64,000 nucleotides of DNA, from contig NC_011886.1 of assembly GCF_000022025.1 (NCBI RefSeq), positions 1,116,097-1,180,096 on the forward strand. The letters are read 5' to 3'. The notes under the pieces were generated by a model. That model did not search any database. It was not told the DNA's origin and saw only the letters and a list, made by a program, of their open reading frames with translations. The DNA is from Pseudarthrobacter chlorophenolicus A6 (GTDB lineage Bacteria > Actinomycetota > Actinomycetes > Actinomycetales > Micrococcaceae). The position numbers and the translations under genes are program-made. The first letter of the stretch is position 1, and each line of letters begins with the position of its first letter. Positions 8,390 to 16,176 of the stretch are shown piece by piece.

Positions 8390-9688
8390 TTAGGCGGGAT
8401 CCTCCACCTTGTCGGTCGCTGCCTCCGGAGTGGTGTTCTGGGAGCCGCCGGCCGCGCATGGGGTGACCGGCCGGACCGGGCGCGGCTCCAGCCAGATGCG
8501 TTCCCGGGGTCCCGGCGGATAGGCGTGCTTCTTGCCCGCGATGGTGATCACCAGGGCGGCCAGCACCGGCAGCGCGGCGGCCACGGGCACCAGCATGGGA
8601 CCGCCCACTACCAGCGCGCCGGAACCATACAGGGCGCCCACGGTGATGCCCAGCTGGATGGTCAGCACCGTGAGGCCGTTGGCCGCTTCGCTGTACTCGC
8701 CGCCGGCGCGAAGGATGGCGGACTGGTTGTAGATGCCGATGGCCCCCAGACCGGCACCCCAGACCGTCATCAGGACCAGGGCCAGCGGAACGTTGCCCAC
8801 CGCCAAGGGCAGCAGCGCCATCGAGACGGCGATGGCCGCCGTCGTGATCATCAGCGAACGCCGGGGCCGCGAATCCACGGTGAGTCCCGCAACCCAGATG
8901 CCCAGCAGCCCCGAGGCGCCGAGCACGGTCAGCGCCAGGCTGGTGGCGTATTCCGGCAGCGCGGCTTCACGGATGAACGGGGCGATGTAGGTGAACAGCG
9001 CGAAGTGGGCCAGGACCAGGAGGGGCCACGCCGTGGCCACCGCCTTGACGCCGGGTTCGGCAATGGCGCGCCGGATGGACGGCCGGGCGGTATTGGAAAT
9101 CCGCTGAATGCGGGGCAGCAGGAAGAACGCCAGGACAGTGAGGAGCATCCCAAATCCGGCAAGGACCAGGAACGCGGCCCGCCAGCCGAGCAGCCCGCCC
9201 AGGGCCGTACCCACCGGTGCGCCGATGGCCAGGCCCAGGCTGTTGCCGCTGAATACGATGGCCAGCGCCTTGCCCACCTGGTTCGCCGGAACCACCCGGG
9301 TCACGAACGGCGCCATGGTGGTCCAGAGCAGACCGTGCGCCAGCCCGCCCACCATCCGGGCGATCATCGCTGTGGTGAAATCCGGGGAAAGCCCCACCCA
9401 GGCGTTGCTGGCCGCGAACGTCAGGACCAGCCCCACCAGCAGGGTGTGCCGGGGGATCCGTGCCAGCAGCCGGGCCACCGGCACCACGGTGACCACGATG
9501 ACGGCGGCATAGGCTGCGGCGAGGTATCCGGCCACGGGTTCGGTGATTTTCAGGCCGGCGCTGATCTGTGGCAGCAGGCCCGAGGGGAGGAGTTCTGTGG
9601 TGATGGCGGTGAAGGCAATGGTTGCCAGGACCAGGAGGGCGGCGTAGGGAAATCGGGCAGGGGCGGGCACGGAAGTCGCGGAGGACAT
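8390..9688 (-). CDS. MFS transporter, DHA1 family exporter
   Basis: A 432-residue integral membrane protein with 12 predicted helices, typical of sugar- or drug-efflux MFS members (TAITTELLPSGLLPQIS in helix 1 is characteristic of the SotB/AraJ-like group). The C-terminal 45 residues after the last helix are hydrophilic and Pro-rich. ATG at 9688 starts just before the first helix; upstream in-frame codons would add a Pro/Arg-rich stretch without support. The substrate is unknown. It is convergent with the cupin gene. Confidence 0.87.
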   Translation of the reverse strand: MSSATSVPAPARFPYAALLVLATIAFTAITTELLPSGLLPQISAGLKITEPVAGYLAAAYAAVIVVTVVPVARLLARIPRHTLLVGLVLTFAASNAWVGLSPDFTTAMIARMVGGLAHGLLWTTMAPFVTRVVPANQVGKALAIVFSGNSLGLAIGAPVGTALGGLLGWRAAFLVLAGFGMLLTVLAFFLLPRIQRISNTARPSIRRAIAEPGVKAVATAWPLLVLAHFALFTYIAPFIREAALPEYATSLALTVLGASGLLGIWVAGLTVDSRPRRSLMITTAAIAVSMALLPLAVGNVPLALVLMTVWGAGLGAIGIYNQSAILRAGGEYSEAANGLTVLTIQLGITVGALYGSGALVVGGPMLVPVAAALPVLAALVITIAGKKHAYPPGPRERIWLEPRPVRPVTPCAAGGSQNTTPEAATDKVEDPA

Positions 9689-9927
9689 GGGGGAGTGGAT
9701 CCATTCAAGGGGAGAGGTTGGAAAGCGGCTCGCTGGCCGGACAATTCCTCCCTTAAATTTACAGGATCCGGGGTCCCGGAATCGACAAGATGACGGCTTC
9801 GGCAGCGCGTCCGAAGGGTGGTCACGGCAGCCCTCCCCGGGCGGCAAGACAGTACGTTGATGGGGCCGCCGCTGCGGCTAACCGCAGTGGCGCCGTGGCG
9901 GCCTGTTCAGGGCTGCTTCCGGACTCC

Positions 9928-9933
9928 TATGCT
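9928..9933 (+). promoter_or_regulatory. -10 box (TATGCT) of leaderless SRPBCC gene
   Basis: TATGCT ends 6 nt before the ATG at 9940, and there is no Shine-Dalgarno sequence. Confidence 0.55.
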
Positions 9934-9939
9934 GGGTCC

Positions 9940-10410
9940 ATGTCTACGTATGAGGTCCACCGCAGCGCGGTCATCCCTGCCGCCCCGGAAGATATCTTTC
10001 CCCTGGTCAACAGCTTCCGCGAGTGGGGCGCCTGGTCCCCGTGGGAGAAGGTGGATCCCGGCATGAGCCGCCGCTACTACGGCCCGGGGTCGGGTGCCGG
10101 AGCGGGGTATGAGTGGAGCGGCAACCGGAAGGCCGGAAGCGGAACCATGGAGATCGTCGAGTCGGCGCCGTCCAGTTCCATCGGCATCCGCCTCCAGTTC
10201 ACCAAGCCGTTCAAGGCCCTGAACCCCACCACTTTCACGTTCACGCCCGTCCCCGGCGGCACCGAAGTCACGTGGAAGATGACCGGCGAAAACAAGGGCG
10301 CCGCGAAGATCTTTGCCCTGTTCGTCAACATGGACAAGATGGTGGGCTCGGACTTCGAACGCGGCCTCACCTCGCTGGCTTCGGCCGTGGCGGCAAAGAA
10401 GAGCAGCTGA
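9940..10410 (+). CDS. SRPBCC family protein
   Basis: A 156-residue single-domain protein of the START/Bet v1-like SRPBCC superfamily, which binds hydrophobic ligands. The typical start (YEVHRSAVIPAAPEDIFPLV), the FREWGAWSPWEK segment and the closing helix around DFERGLTSLASAV are all present. An upstream in-frame extension exists, but ATG at 9940 is chosen because a TATGCT box ends 6 nt before it. The DUF1801 gene follows 8 nt downstream, so the two are likely cotranscribed. The ligand is unknown. Confidence 0.88.
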   Translation: MSTYEVHRSAVIPAAPEDIFPLVNSFREWGAWSPWEKVDPGMSRRYYGPGSGAGAGYEWSGNRKAGSGTMEIVESAPSSSIGIRLQFTKPFKALNPTTFTFTPVPGGTEVTWKMTGENKGAAKIFALFVNMDKMVGSDFERGLTSLASAVAAKKSS

Positions 10411-10418
10411 GGCCACCC

Positions 10419-10763
10419 GTGGGCACCGTTGACGACGCGCTCGCTGACCTGCCCGAGCCTGGGCGGAGCTGCCTCCGGCACGTCGTGGCGGTGGCCCGGT
10501 CCGTAGCGCCGGAGGCCACCGAAGGCGTGAGCTACGGCATGCCCGCACTCAAGCTCGATGGCAAACCCCTGGTGGGAGTGGTGGCCGCCGCCAAGCACCT
10601 GTCCATTTTTCCGTTCTCGCCTGCCATCGTGGAGGCTGTGGCGGGGAGGCTGGACGGCTACTCGCTGTCCAAAGGGACTATCCGGTTCACCGCGGAGCAT
10701 CCCCTGCCGGACAGCGTGGTGGAAGAGATCGTCCGGCGCCGGCTGGCTGAGATCCGGCCCTGA
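10419..10763 (+). CDS. DUF1801 family protein (YdhG-like)
   Basis: A 114-residue protein of the DUF1801 family, small cytoplasmic proteins with no established biochemical role. Family features seen are EGVSYGMPALKLDGKPLVG, the AAKHLSIFPFSP segment and the SKGTIRF motif. The start is GTG at 10419, 8 nt after the SRPBCC stop codon, with GAGG formed across that junction as the ribosome-binding site. Translational coupling to the SRPBCC gene is likely. Confidence 0.87.
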   Translation: MGTVDDALADLPEPGRSCLRHVVAVARSVAPEATEGVSYGMPALKLDGKPLVGVVAAAKHLSIFPFSPAIVEAVAGRLDGYSLSKGTIRFTAEHPLPDSVVEEIVRRRLAEIRP

Positions 10764-10776
10764 GCTGAACCGCATG

Positions 10777-10836
10777 ACCGGCCCTGAACCGCATAACCGG
10801 TGCTGCCCGGCACCGGTTATGCGGGCGAGGGCCGGT
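10777..10836. repeat. Nested palindromic repeat, copy 1 (likely terminator)
   Basis: Two stems are nested. The inner stem is CCGCATAACCGGTGC (10789-10803) with its exact complement at 10810-10824. The outer stem is ACCGGCCCT (10777-10785) with AGGGCCGGT (10828-10836), followed by TTT. It lies between convergent genes, as a bidirectional terminator would. A second copy with the same architecture lies at 13627-13686. Confidence 0.8.
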
Positions 10837-10894
10837 TTTGGCGACGACGGCGGTGCCGGGTTGGCAGGTACGGCACCTTCACAGCCCAACCAGT

Positions 10895-11758
10895 TCAGCT
10901 GAGCAGCATCTGGACGGTGTTGCGCAGCGTGGTCGCCACCAGGTGGTCGTCGAGTTCGGCAACCTTGCCACAAAAGATTTCCGGGCAGTACCAGCCGTCA
11001 AAGCCGGTGGCCTTGCACGCGTCCACCCATTCCTGCAGCGGGATCTCTCCGGCCCCCGTCCAGACGTTCCGCGAGATGGACTGATCCGGGACTTCGCCGG
11101 CTGGAACGTGGAGGCCGTCGCAGACGTGGACGGCCGCGATCAGGTCGCCGGGCAGCGCCGCCACATCCTCCGGGGTGTCACCGGCGGCCCAGAAGTGCCA
11201 GAAGTCCACGCACATCTTTACGTTGGGCCGCTGGATGGACTCAATGATCTGCAGGGCCTGGCTGACCCGGTTCACGGGGGACCATGCCAGCGGTTCCAGG
11301 TACAGGCCCACCCCGTGGTCCGCGGCGATGTCAGCTGCGAGGGCCACGCGCTTGGCCGTTTCGGCAAGGGCGTCCTTGCCGCTGAGCCCCAGGGCGCCGC
11401 GGAACCGCAGGTCCGTCGGGTTCAGGGTGCCGGCCCGGAAGTCCTTGACCACACGGACGTCCACCGGTCCGGTGCACATCTGAACATAGGGCGCGCCCAC
11501 TACCTGGGCCACTTCCGCGAGCCGGGTGGCATCGCGGGTGAACTCATCGTGGGGCGCCTCCTGGATGGCGCCCACCCCGGAGACCGCGAACCCGTCCAGT
11601 GCCGGCACAAGATCGTGGGCCGTGAAGCCGGCGTCCAGGAAGCGGAACAGCTTCGGCGTTTGGAGTTCAACGGCGTCGAACCCTGCAGCCTTAGCCACGG
11701 CGATGTCCCGCAGGGTGGTGCCGTGGAACGCCACGGTCGAGTTCATGGAGATCTTCAT
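10895..11758 (-). CDS. Sugar phosphate isomerase/epimerase (TIM barrel, AP endonuclease family 2 fold)
   Basis: A 287-residue TIM-barrel protein of the xylose-isomerase-like group, divalent-metal enzymes that isomerise or epimerise sugars or inositols. Metal-ligand candidates are Glu in GLYLEPLAW, Asp-His in CVDFWHFW, His in AAVHVCD and Glu in YCPEIF. Length is normal. AAGGA lies upstream of ATG 11758. The leader contains two perfect palindromes (11785-11798 and 11815-11828), suggesting repression by a LacI-type regulator. No other sugar genes are adjacent, so the substrate cannot be named. Confidence 0.88.
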   Translation of the reverse strand: MKISMNSTVAFHGTTLRDIAVAKAAGFDAVELQTPKLFRFLDAGFTAHDLVPALDGFAVSGVGAIQEAPHDEFTRDATRLAEVAQVVGAPYVQMCTGPVDVRVVKDFRAGTLNPTDLRFRGALGLSGKDALAETAKRVALAADIAADHGVGLYLEPLAWSPVNRVSQALQIIESIQRPNVKMCVDFWHFWAAGDTPEDVAALPGDLIAAVHVCDGLHVPAGEVPDQSISRNVWTGAGEIPLQEWVDACKATGFDGWYCPEIFCGKVAELDDHLVATTLRNTVQMLLS

Positions 11759-11784
11759 GAGGGTCCTTGGGGCCGATGAGGTGG

Positions 11785-11798
11785 TTAGAGCGCTCTAA
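11785..11798. promoter_or_regulatory. LacI-type operator upstream of the sugar isomerase gene
   Basis: TTAGAGCGCTCTAA is a perfect 14-bp palindrome with the AGCGCT centre typical of LacI-family operators. It lies 27 nt before the ATG at 11758, downstream of a plausible promoter (TTGTCA, 16 nt, TACTTC, minus strand). Confidence 0.7.
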
Positions 11799-11814
11799 CG
11801 AAGTACAGTTGAAC

Positions 11815-11828
11815 TTTGTCATGACAAA
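11815..11828. promoter_or_regulatory. Second palindrome upstream of the sugar isomerase gene
   Basis: TTTGTCATGACAAA is a perfect 14-bp palindrome overlapping the candidate -35 box TTGTCA. It may be the site of a second regulator. Confidence 0.5.
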
Positions 11829-11909
11829 TGCGGCAGTGTCAACGAACTGGTGTCCGTCAGGGAAAAGCCGCGCTGCCGAAAGCCCTTACCGCCGCGTGGC
11901 CCAGGCGTT

Positions 11910-11915
11910 TACGCT
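11910..11915 (+). promoter_or_regulatory. -10 box (TACGCT) of leaderless GerW-like gene
   Basis: TACGCT ends 6 nt before the ATG at 11922. It decides that start over upstream in-frame codons. Confidence 0.55.
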
Positions 11916-11921
11916 GGCTCC

Positions 11922-12245
11922 ATGACTGATACTTTTGCGTCCCTCGTGGACACGTTCAAGAATGTGGGAGTCACCAAGGCTTACGGCACGCCGGTGAACG
12001 TGGGAGGCCAGGAGATCGTGCCCGTGGCGCTGGTGTCCTTCGGTTTCGGTGGCGGCAGCGAGCCCGGCGACGGCGCGTCCGGCGGTGGCGGTGGAGGCAT
12101 GGTGATGCCGGTGGGCGTCTACACCACCGCGAACGGCCGGACGGTCTTCCGGCCCAACACCCTCGCCCTGCTCGCCTGCCTCGTGCCGCTGGTTGCCGTG
12201 GCCGGGACCGCCGTGCGCCGCGCCATCGCCGCGGCCCGGAAGTAA
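11922..12245 (+). CDS. GerW/YtfJ family protein
   Basis: A 107-residue protein resembling the GerW (YtfJ) family, named for a Bacillus spore germination protein but also found in non-sporulating actinobacteria. Features are VTKAYGTPVNVGGQEIVPVA at residues 20-39, a Gly-rich tract of six glycines at about 59-64, and a hydrophobic segment near the C-terminus (LALLACLVPLVAVAGTAV) that may be a membrane anchor. A leaderless TACGCT box fixes the start. The function in this organism, which is not expected to sporulate, is unknown. Confidence 0.8.
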   Translation: MTDTFASLVDTFKNVGVTKAYGTPVNVGGQEIVPVALVSFGFGGGSEPGDGASGGGGGGMVMPVGVYTTANGRTVFRPNTLALLACLVPLVAVAGTAVRRAIAAARK

Positions 12246-12559
12246 CGCGGCCGACCACCCTCGGACGTTCCGTGGCCCGGCTAACCGCGTGCCGCCGTCG
12301 GACGTTCCATGGCACCCGCCCCACGCGATATTCCCCTATTTCGCTCTGGCCAAAGCAGTTCCATAATGGCCTCATAGGCTTCGGGGACCCTCGCCGCCAA
12401 TTCGACCTGTGATGGCCGGGCGCCGGAGAGTCCCAGGTGGCAGCCCCGGTGTCGGCGCAGCGGGCGGTCACGCGGCCCGCCAGATCTCCGGCAGGGACCT
12501 CTCGGACCGTTAAAGGGGGAGAGCACCGCCATCGCAAGATTGCACCAAGGAGATTTGTC
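12246..12559. other. Intergenic region without a recognisable gene
   Basis: It holds a short direct repeat (12261-12276 and 12298-12313) and the Shine-Dalgarno AAGGAGA of the next gene at 12547-12553. A 27-codon minus-strand frame near 12364 has no family resemblance. Confidence 0.6.
12261..12313. repeat. Short direct repeat pair
   Basis: TCGGACGTTCCGTGGC at 12261-12276 recurs as TCGGACGTTCCATGGC at 12298-12313, one mismatch in 16. Its role is unknown. Confidence 0.6.
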
Positions 12560-12946
12560 ATGCTCAAGGATTCGCAGGTCATGGCAGTACTGCCCGCCAA
12601 GGACATCGACCGGGCACGGGAGTTCTACCGCGACAAGCTGGGACTCGAGCCCAGCCAGACCATCGAAGGGGACAACCTCATCTACCAGTGCGGCAACGGC
12701 ACCGCATTCCTGCTCTACCAGACGGACAATGCCGGCACGGCGAAGAACACCCAGATGGGTTGGGGAGTGACGGACGTGGAGAAGGAAGTGGAGGAACTGC
12801 GCGGCCGCGGCGTGGTCTTCGAGGACTACGACATGCCCGGGCTCAAGACCGAGAACGGCATCGCCACCATGGAAGGCATGGGCCAGGGGGCCTGGTTCCT
12901 TGACAGCGAGGGCAACATCCTCAACATCTCGTCGATGCCGGTGTAG
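12560..12946 (+). CDS. VOC family protein (glyoxalase-like)
   Basis: A 128-residue protein of the vicinal oxygen chelate superfamily, the glyoxalase / bleomycin-resistance / dioxygenase fold. Typical elements are MAVLPAKDIDRAREFYRDKLG at residues 8-28 and the closing GAWFLDSEGNILNI. The usual metal-ligand histidine of the first strand is absent, and the late glutamate is replaced by Asn in GNILNI, so a metal-dependent reaction is doubtful. AAGGAGA 7 nt upstream supports ATG at 12560. The ligand is unknown. Confidence 0.88.
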   Translation: MLKDSQVMAVLPAKDIDRAREFYRDKLGLEPSQTIEGDNLIYQCGNGTAFLLYQTDNAGTAKNTQMGWGVTDVEKEVEELRGRGVVFEDYDMPGLKTENGIATMEGMGQGAWFLDSEGNILNISSMPV

Positions 12947-13074
12947 CCAGCGGCTCACCACACGGAAACGGACGACGCCGGCCGCCGCCTTCTGCAGCAC
13001 CCCCGCCCCGGGTGCCGGGCAGGCGAAGGCCGGAGCCGCCGTCGTGCGCCCCTTCCGGCCGTGCGCCCTCTTGG

Positions 13075-13572
13075 TCAGCCGTTGAGGATCTGCTCCCGGA
13101 GGATGTCCGCGTGGCCGCAGTGCTGTGCGACCTCCCGGATCATGTGCAGGTACACCCAGCGCAGGGGCAACGGGCCACGGCGGTTGCCCCGGACCACATC
13201 ATCAAGATCAAGGCCGGATGCCGCCTGCCGGGATGCCCCGCATGCCTGGCGGTAGGCATTCCGGATACTGGCGATGGTGTCCTCCCTGCCGAGGATGAAG
13301 GATTCGTCAGGGGTGGCCTGAATGCCGATCTCGGCACGGGACCGCCCGGTGACGGCTTCGTCGAACCAGACTTTTTCGACGAAAGTTGCGTGTTTTACCA
13401 GGCCCAGCAACGTGGTCCTGGACGGCACCAGGGGCCGGCGGGCCTGCTCCTCCGTGAGGCCATCCAGGCACGCTTCCAACATGGCCCGGTGCTGGTCCAG
13501 GAAGGCCTCGAACTGTTCGCGGGCGGGCTGGTTGATGGCGTCGTCGGGCGTCAGGGAAGAGACTGCAGGCAT
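13075..13572 (-). CDS. DinB / DUF664 family protein
   Basis: A 165-residue four-helix-bundle protein of the DinB-like superfamily, which in actinobacteria includes mycothiol-dependent thiol transferases. Family features include TTLLGLVKHATFVEKVWFDE and, near the end, LRWVYLHMIREVAQHCGHAD, where His residues at these conserved places form the usual metal triad (HATFVEK, REVAQHCGH). ATG at 13572 is chosen because a CATACT box ends 6 nt upstream without a Shine-Dalgarno sequence. A role in thiol transfer is an inference from the family. Confidence 0.85.
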   Translation of the reverse strand: MPAVSSLTPDDAINQPAREQFEAFLDQHRAMLEACLDGLTEEQARRPLVPSRTTLLGLVKHATFVEKVWFDEAVTGRSRAEIGIQATPDESFILGREDTIASIRNAYRQACGASRQAASGLDLDDVVRGNRRGPLPLRWVYLHMIREVAQHCGHADILREQILNG

Positions 13573-13578
13573 GGCTGC

Positions 13579-13584
13579 AGTATG
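13579..13584 (-). promoter_or_regulatory. -10 box (CATACT) of leaderless DinB gene
   Basis: CATACT on the minus strand ends 6 nt before the ATG at 13572. Confidence 0.45.
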
Positions 13585-13626
13585 CCACGGCCCTCCGGGA
13601 TGCCGTGGCCGGCGGGGCAACCCCTA

Positions 13627-13686
13627 ACCGGCCCCCAGCCGCATAACCGGTGGTGGGGAGCGCCGGTTATGCGGCTTCGGGCCGGT
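13627..13686. repeat. Nested palindromic repeat, copy 2
   Basis: The outer stem is ACCGGCCC (13627-13634) with GGGCCGGT (13679-13686). The inner stem is CCGCATAACCGG (13639-13650) with CCGGTTATGCGG (13663-13674). Both are identical in core sequence to the copy at 10777-10836. It sits just past the 3' end of the minus-strand MFS gene and before the DinB gene, where it could end the MFS message. Confidence 0.8.
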
Positions 13687-13722
13687 TGTGTTCCGGGGGA
13701 GTGCCCCAGCGGGGCCGGCAGG

Positions 13723-14982
13723 TCAGGCGGCGGCTTCGCGCTTGCCGCTGAACGCGATACGGACCGCCCTGCGGAGGCTGAGCTTGCTCCGGCGGCTGAC
13801 CACAATCACGGCGGCCAGCCCGGTCAGCAGGACCACCAGGCCACCCACCGCCACGGACCAGCGGGCGCCGAATTCGCTGCCCACCCACCCGATCAGCGGC
13901 GATCCCACGGCTGTGCCGCCCTGCAGGATGGCCAGGTAGAGGGCAAGTACCCGGCCGCGGAACTGCGGCTCCACGGACAGCTGGATGCTGGTGTTGCAGC
14001 TGTTCAGGAACGTGATGGATGCCAGGCCCACCGGAATCAGCACTGCGGTATACAGCCAGAACGACGGCGCCACGCTGGCTACCAGCGTGAAGATCCCCAA
14101 GCCAAGGGCGCCGCCCAGCAGGAACCGCAGTCGCGGCCGCGCGCGCCGGGCGGCCAGCAGTGCGCCGGCCAGGGTGCCAACGGCCATGATGGAGCCCAGC
14201 AGGCCGAACTCGCCCGGCCCGGCGTGGAATTCGGTGGTGGCCATGAGGGCGTTCGTGATGGGGAAATTCATGCCGAAGGCTCCGAGGATGCCCACCAGGA
14301 CCATGATCAGGACGAGGTCCGGCCGCTGCTTCACGTACCGCATGCCCTCCGTCACCTGGTGTTTGCCGCGCTCTGCCCGCACGGTGGGCACAAGCTCGGA
14401 GGTGCGGATCAGGAACAGGGACCAGATCACTGCGGCGTAGCTGGCGGCGTTGAGCAGGAACACCGGCCCGGTGCCCACCCAGGCGATCAGGACGCCGGCG
14501 ACGGCCGGGCCCGTGAGGCGGGCAGTGTTGAAGGATGCCGAGTTCAGGGCCACGGCATTGGAGATGTTGTCCTGGCCCACCAGTTCCGAGACAAAGGACT
14601 GCCGCGCCGGGGCGTCAATGGCGCTGGCAATGCCCAGGCACAAGGCGGCGACGTAGGCATGCCACAGCTGGGCGGTGCCGGTGACCACCAGCAGGCCGAT
14701 GGCCAGGCCGGTGAAGCCCATGGCCAGCTGGGTCCACAGCAGGATGACGCGTTTGCGGTAGCGGTCTGCCAGGACTCCGCCGTAAGGGCCCAGCAGCAGC
14801 ATCGGCAGGAATTGCAGGCCGGTGGTGATGCCGACGGCGGCGCCGTCATGGTTGGTCAGGACGGTGAGTACCAGCCAGTCCTGGGCGATGCGCTGCATCC
14901 AGGTGCCCACGTTGGAGACCAGGGCACCGCCGGCCCAGATCCGGTAGTTGCGGTTCTCGAGGGCGCGAAACATCTGGCTCAT
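13723..14982 (-). CDS. MFS transporter, EntS-like (DHA3) exporter
   Basis: A 419-residue membrane protein with about 12 helices of the EntS/macrolide-exporter branch of the MFS. It begins with FRALENRNYRIWAGGALVSN, a signature of that group, and has ADRYRKRVILL as motif A after helix 2. Its start codon overlaps the stop of the MarR-type gene by 4 nt (ATGA), so the two are translationally coupled and the exporter is very likely under MarR control. The exported compound is unknown. Confidence 0.9.
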   Translation of the reverse strand: MSQMFRALENRNYRIWAGGALVSNVGTWMQRIAQDWLVLTVLTNHDGAAVGITTGLQFLPMLLLGPYGGVLADRYRKRVILLWTQLAMGFTGLAIGLLVVTGTAQLWHAYVAALCLGIASAIDAPARQSFVSELVGQDNISNAVALNSASFNTARLTGPAVAGVLIAWVGTGPVFLLNAASYAAVIWSLFLIRTSELVPTVRAERGKHQVTEGMRYVKQRPDLVLIMVLVGILGAFGMNFPITNALMATTEFHAGPGEFGLLGSIMAVGTLAGALLAARRARPRLRFLLGGALGLGIFTLVASVAPSFWLYTAVLIPVGLASITFLNSCNTSIQLSVEPQFRGRVLALYLAILQGGTAVGSPLIGWVGSEFGARWSVAVGGLVVLLTGLAAVIVVSRRSKLSLRRAVRIAFSGKREAAA

Positions 14983-15437
14983 TTGCCGCTCATTTCCTGC
15001 ATGATGCGTGCGGCGCGGCTGAGGATGTCACGGTCTTCCGCGCTCAGGCCGGCCACGCGCTGTGCCAGCCAGGCGGTGCGCTGATCCCTAGCCTCGGCGA
15101 GGACGTCCCTGCCGGCATCGGTGATGTCGATCCGGACCTGCCGGCCGTCGTCGGGATGCTGGGTCCTGGTGACGAAGCCCTGCTCAGCGAGGGCGTTGAC
15201 GATGCGGGTCATGGACGGGGCCTGCACATGCTCGCGGTCGGCGAGTTCACGGAGGGTTCGGGCGCCGTCGCCGTGCAGGACAGCGAGGACGGTGTACTGG
15301 CCGGGGGTGATGACCTCACCGGTGGCCTCGACGCGGAGCCGGCGCGAGGTGCGCATCACGGCGGTGCGGAGGTCGATGGCGAGGGTGTCCGGGGTGATCT
15401 GCGTTGTTTCTTTGGTCTTGGTTTCGGTGGGGGCCAT
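14979..15437 (-). CDS. MarR family transcriptional regulator
   Basis: A 152-residue winged-helix repressor of the MarR family, which typically senses phenolic or other toxic small molecules. The DNA-binding part spans about residues 45-105 (GQYTVLAVLH, TLRELADREHVQAPSMTRIVNALAEQG, and the wing DDGRQVRI). The protein dimerises through its terminal helices in this family. It heads a two-gene operon with the downstream MFS exporter. Two tandem near-palindromic sites (15480-15505) lie upstream and are the likely operators. AGGAGG about 13 nt upstream serves ATG 15437. Confidence 0.92.
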   Translation of the reverse strand: MAPTETKTKETTQITPDTLAIDLRTAVMRTSRRLRVEATGEVITPGQYTVLAVLHGDGARTLRELADREHVQAPSMTRIVNALAEQGFVTRTQHPDDGRQVRIDITDAGRDVLAEARDQRTAWLAQRVAGLSAEDRDILSRAARIMQEMSGK

Positions 15438-15479
15438 ATGGGCGGGTGCGCCTCCTGGAGCGGTCGGCTCATGATTTGA

Positions 15480-15505
15480 TTAGCACTGCTAATTAGTTCT
15501 GCTAA
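15480..15505. promoter_or_regulatory. Tandem MarR-type operators
   Basis: TTAGCACTGCTAA (15480-15492) is a perfect 6-bp inverted repeat around one base. The next 13 bases, TTAGTTCTGCTAA (15493-15505), are a second, weaker copy directly abutting it. They precede the MarR-MFS operon and also face the divergent DUF3592 gene. Confidence 0.7.
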
Positions 15506-15586
15506 CTATCATCCTCCTTTTCGTTGCTGGCGGCAACCTTTTTGGGTGTGGTTCCGCTAACGTCCGGCCCGCGGCGTGGACCTTGG

Positions 15587-15592
15587 CACAAT
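15587..15592 (+). promoter_or_regulatory. -10 box (CACAAT) of leaderless DUF3592 gene
   Basis: CACAAT ends 6 nt before GTG 15599. It lies within reach of the MarR sites at 15480-15505. Confidence 0.45.
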
Positions 15593-15598
15593 GGACGC

Positions 15599-16108
15599 GT
15601 GACTGGGCGCAGAACTGATAGGAACCGCAAATCCGGGCTGACCTGGAAGGGGAAGCTGAACCTGGCGGTGACTGCGCTGGTTCTCCTGCTGGGTCCCGTC
15701 ATGATGGGCCTGGGCAGCTTCATGATCGGCGCTGACAAGGACCTGGAGCGGAGCGGCGTCCAGGCCGCAGGCACCATTGTGCATTTCGATGACGTCACCA
15801 AGGCCTCGGAGCGCAGGATGAAAGTGGAGTTCACATCCGCTGACGGTGCCAGCCATGCGACGTGGGCCACCGTGGACCACGACCAGTACCCCATAGTGGG
15901 TGACGCCACCACCGTCATTTACGCCGAGCAAGATCCCGGCAGGGCCATCGTTCCGGGCTACGAGAGCGACGGCGTCTGGGTCCGTGGCGTGGGCACCGTC
16001 CTGACCTGTATCTTCGCGGGCCTCGGCGTCATCTTCGTCCTGCTGATGGTGGGCGCCTACCTCAAGGGGCGCTCGCAGCGGGGCACGGATGCCCCCTCGC
16101 CTAAGTAA
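15599..16108 (+). CDS. DUF3592 membrane protein
   Basis: A 169-residue protein with one hydrophobic helix at about residues 17-41 and another at 137-157, and a beta-rich domain between them, the layout of DUF3592 proteins. The central part (GTIVHFDDV to DPGRAIVPG) matches the family. GTG at 15599 is chosen because the CACAAT box ends 6 nt upstream; an ATG further up would add an unsupported leader. Family function is unknown. It is divergent from the MarR operon and may share its regulator. Confidence 0.8.
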   Translation: MTGRRTDRNRKSGLTWKGKLNLAVTALVLLLGPVMMGLGSFMIGADKDLERSGVQAAGTIVHFDDVTKASERRMKVEFTSADGASHATWATVDHDQYPIVGDATTVIYAEQDPGRAIVPGYESDGVWVRGVGTVLTCIFAGLGVIFVLLMVGAYLKGRSQRGTDAPSPK

Positions 16109-16176
16109 AGGTGGTCGGCCCGGACCGCGGGCGGCTCTGGCAGGAGCTGCCGGACCGGCGTAGGCTCTGCTCCACC

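Noticed and set aside
13012..15084. A 690-codon plus-strand open frame opposite DinB, MFS and MarR genes
   Set aside because: It crosses the intergenic hairpin at 13627-13686 and three real genes, and shows no protein family.
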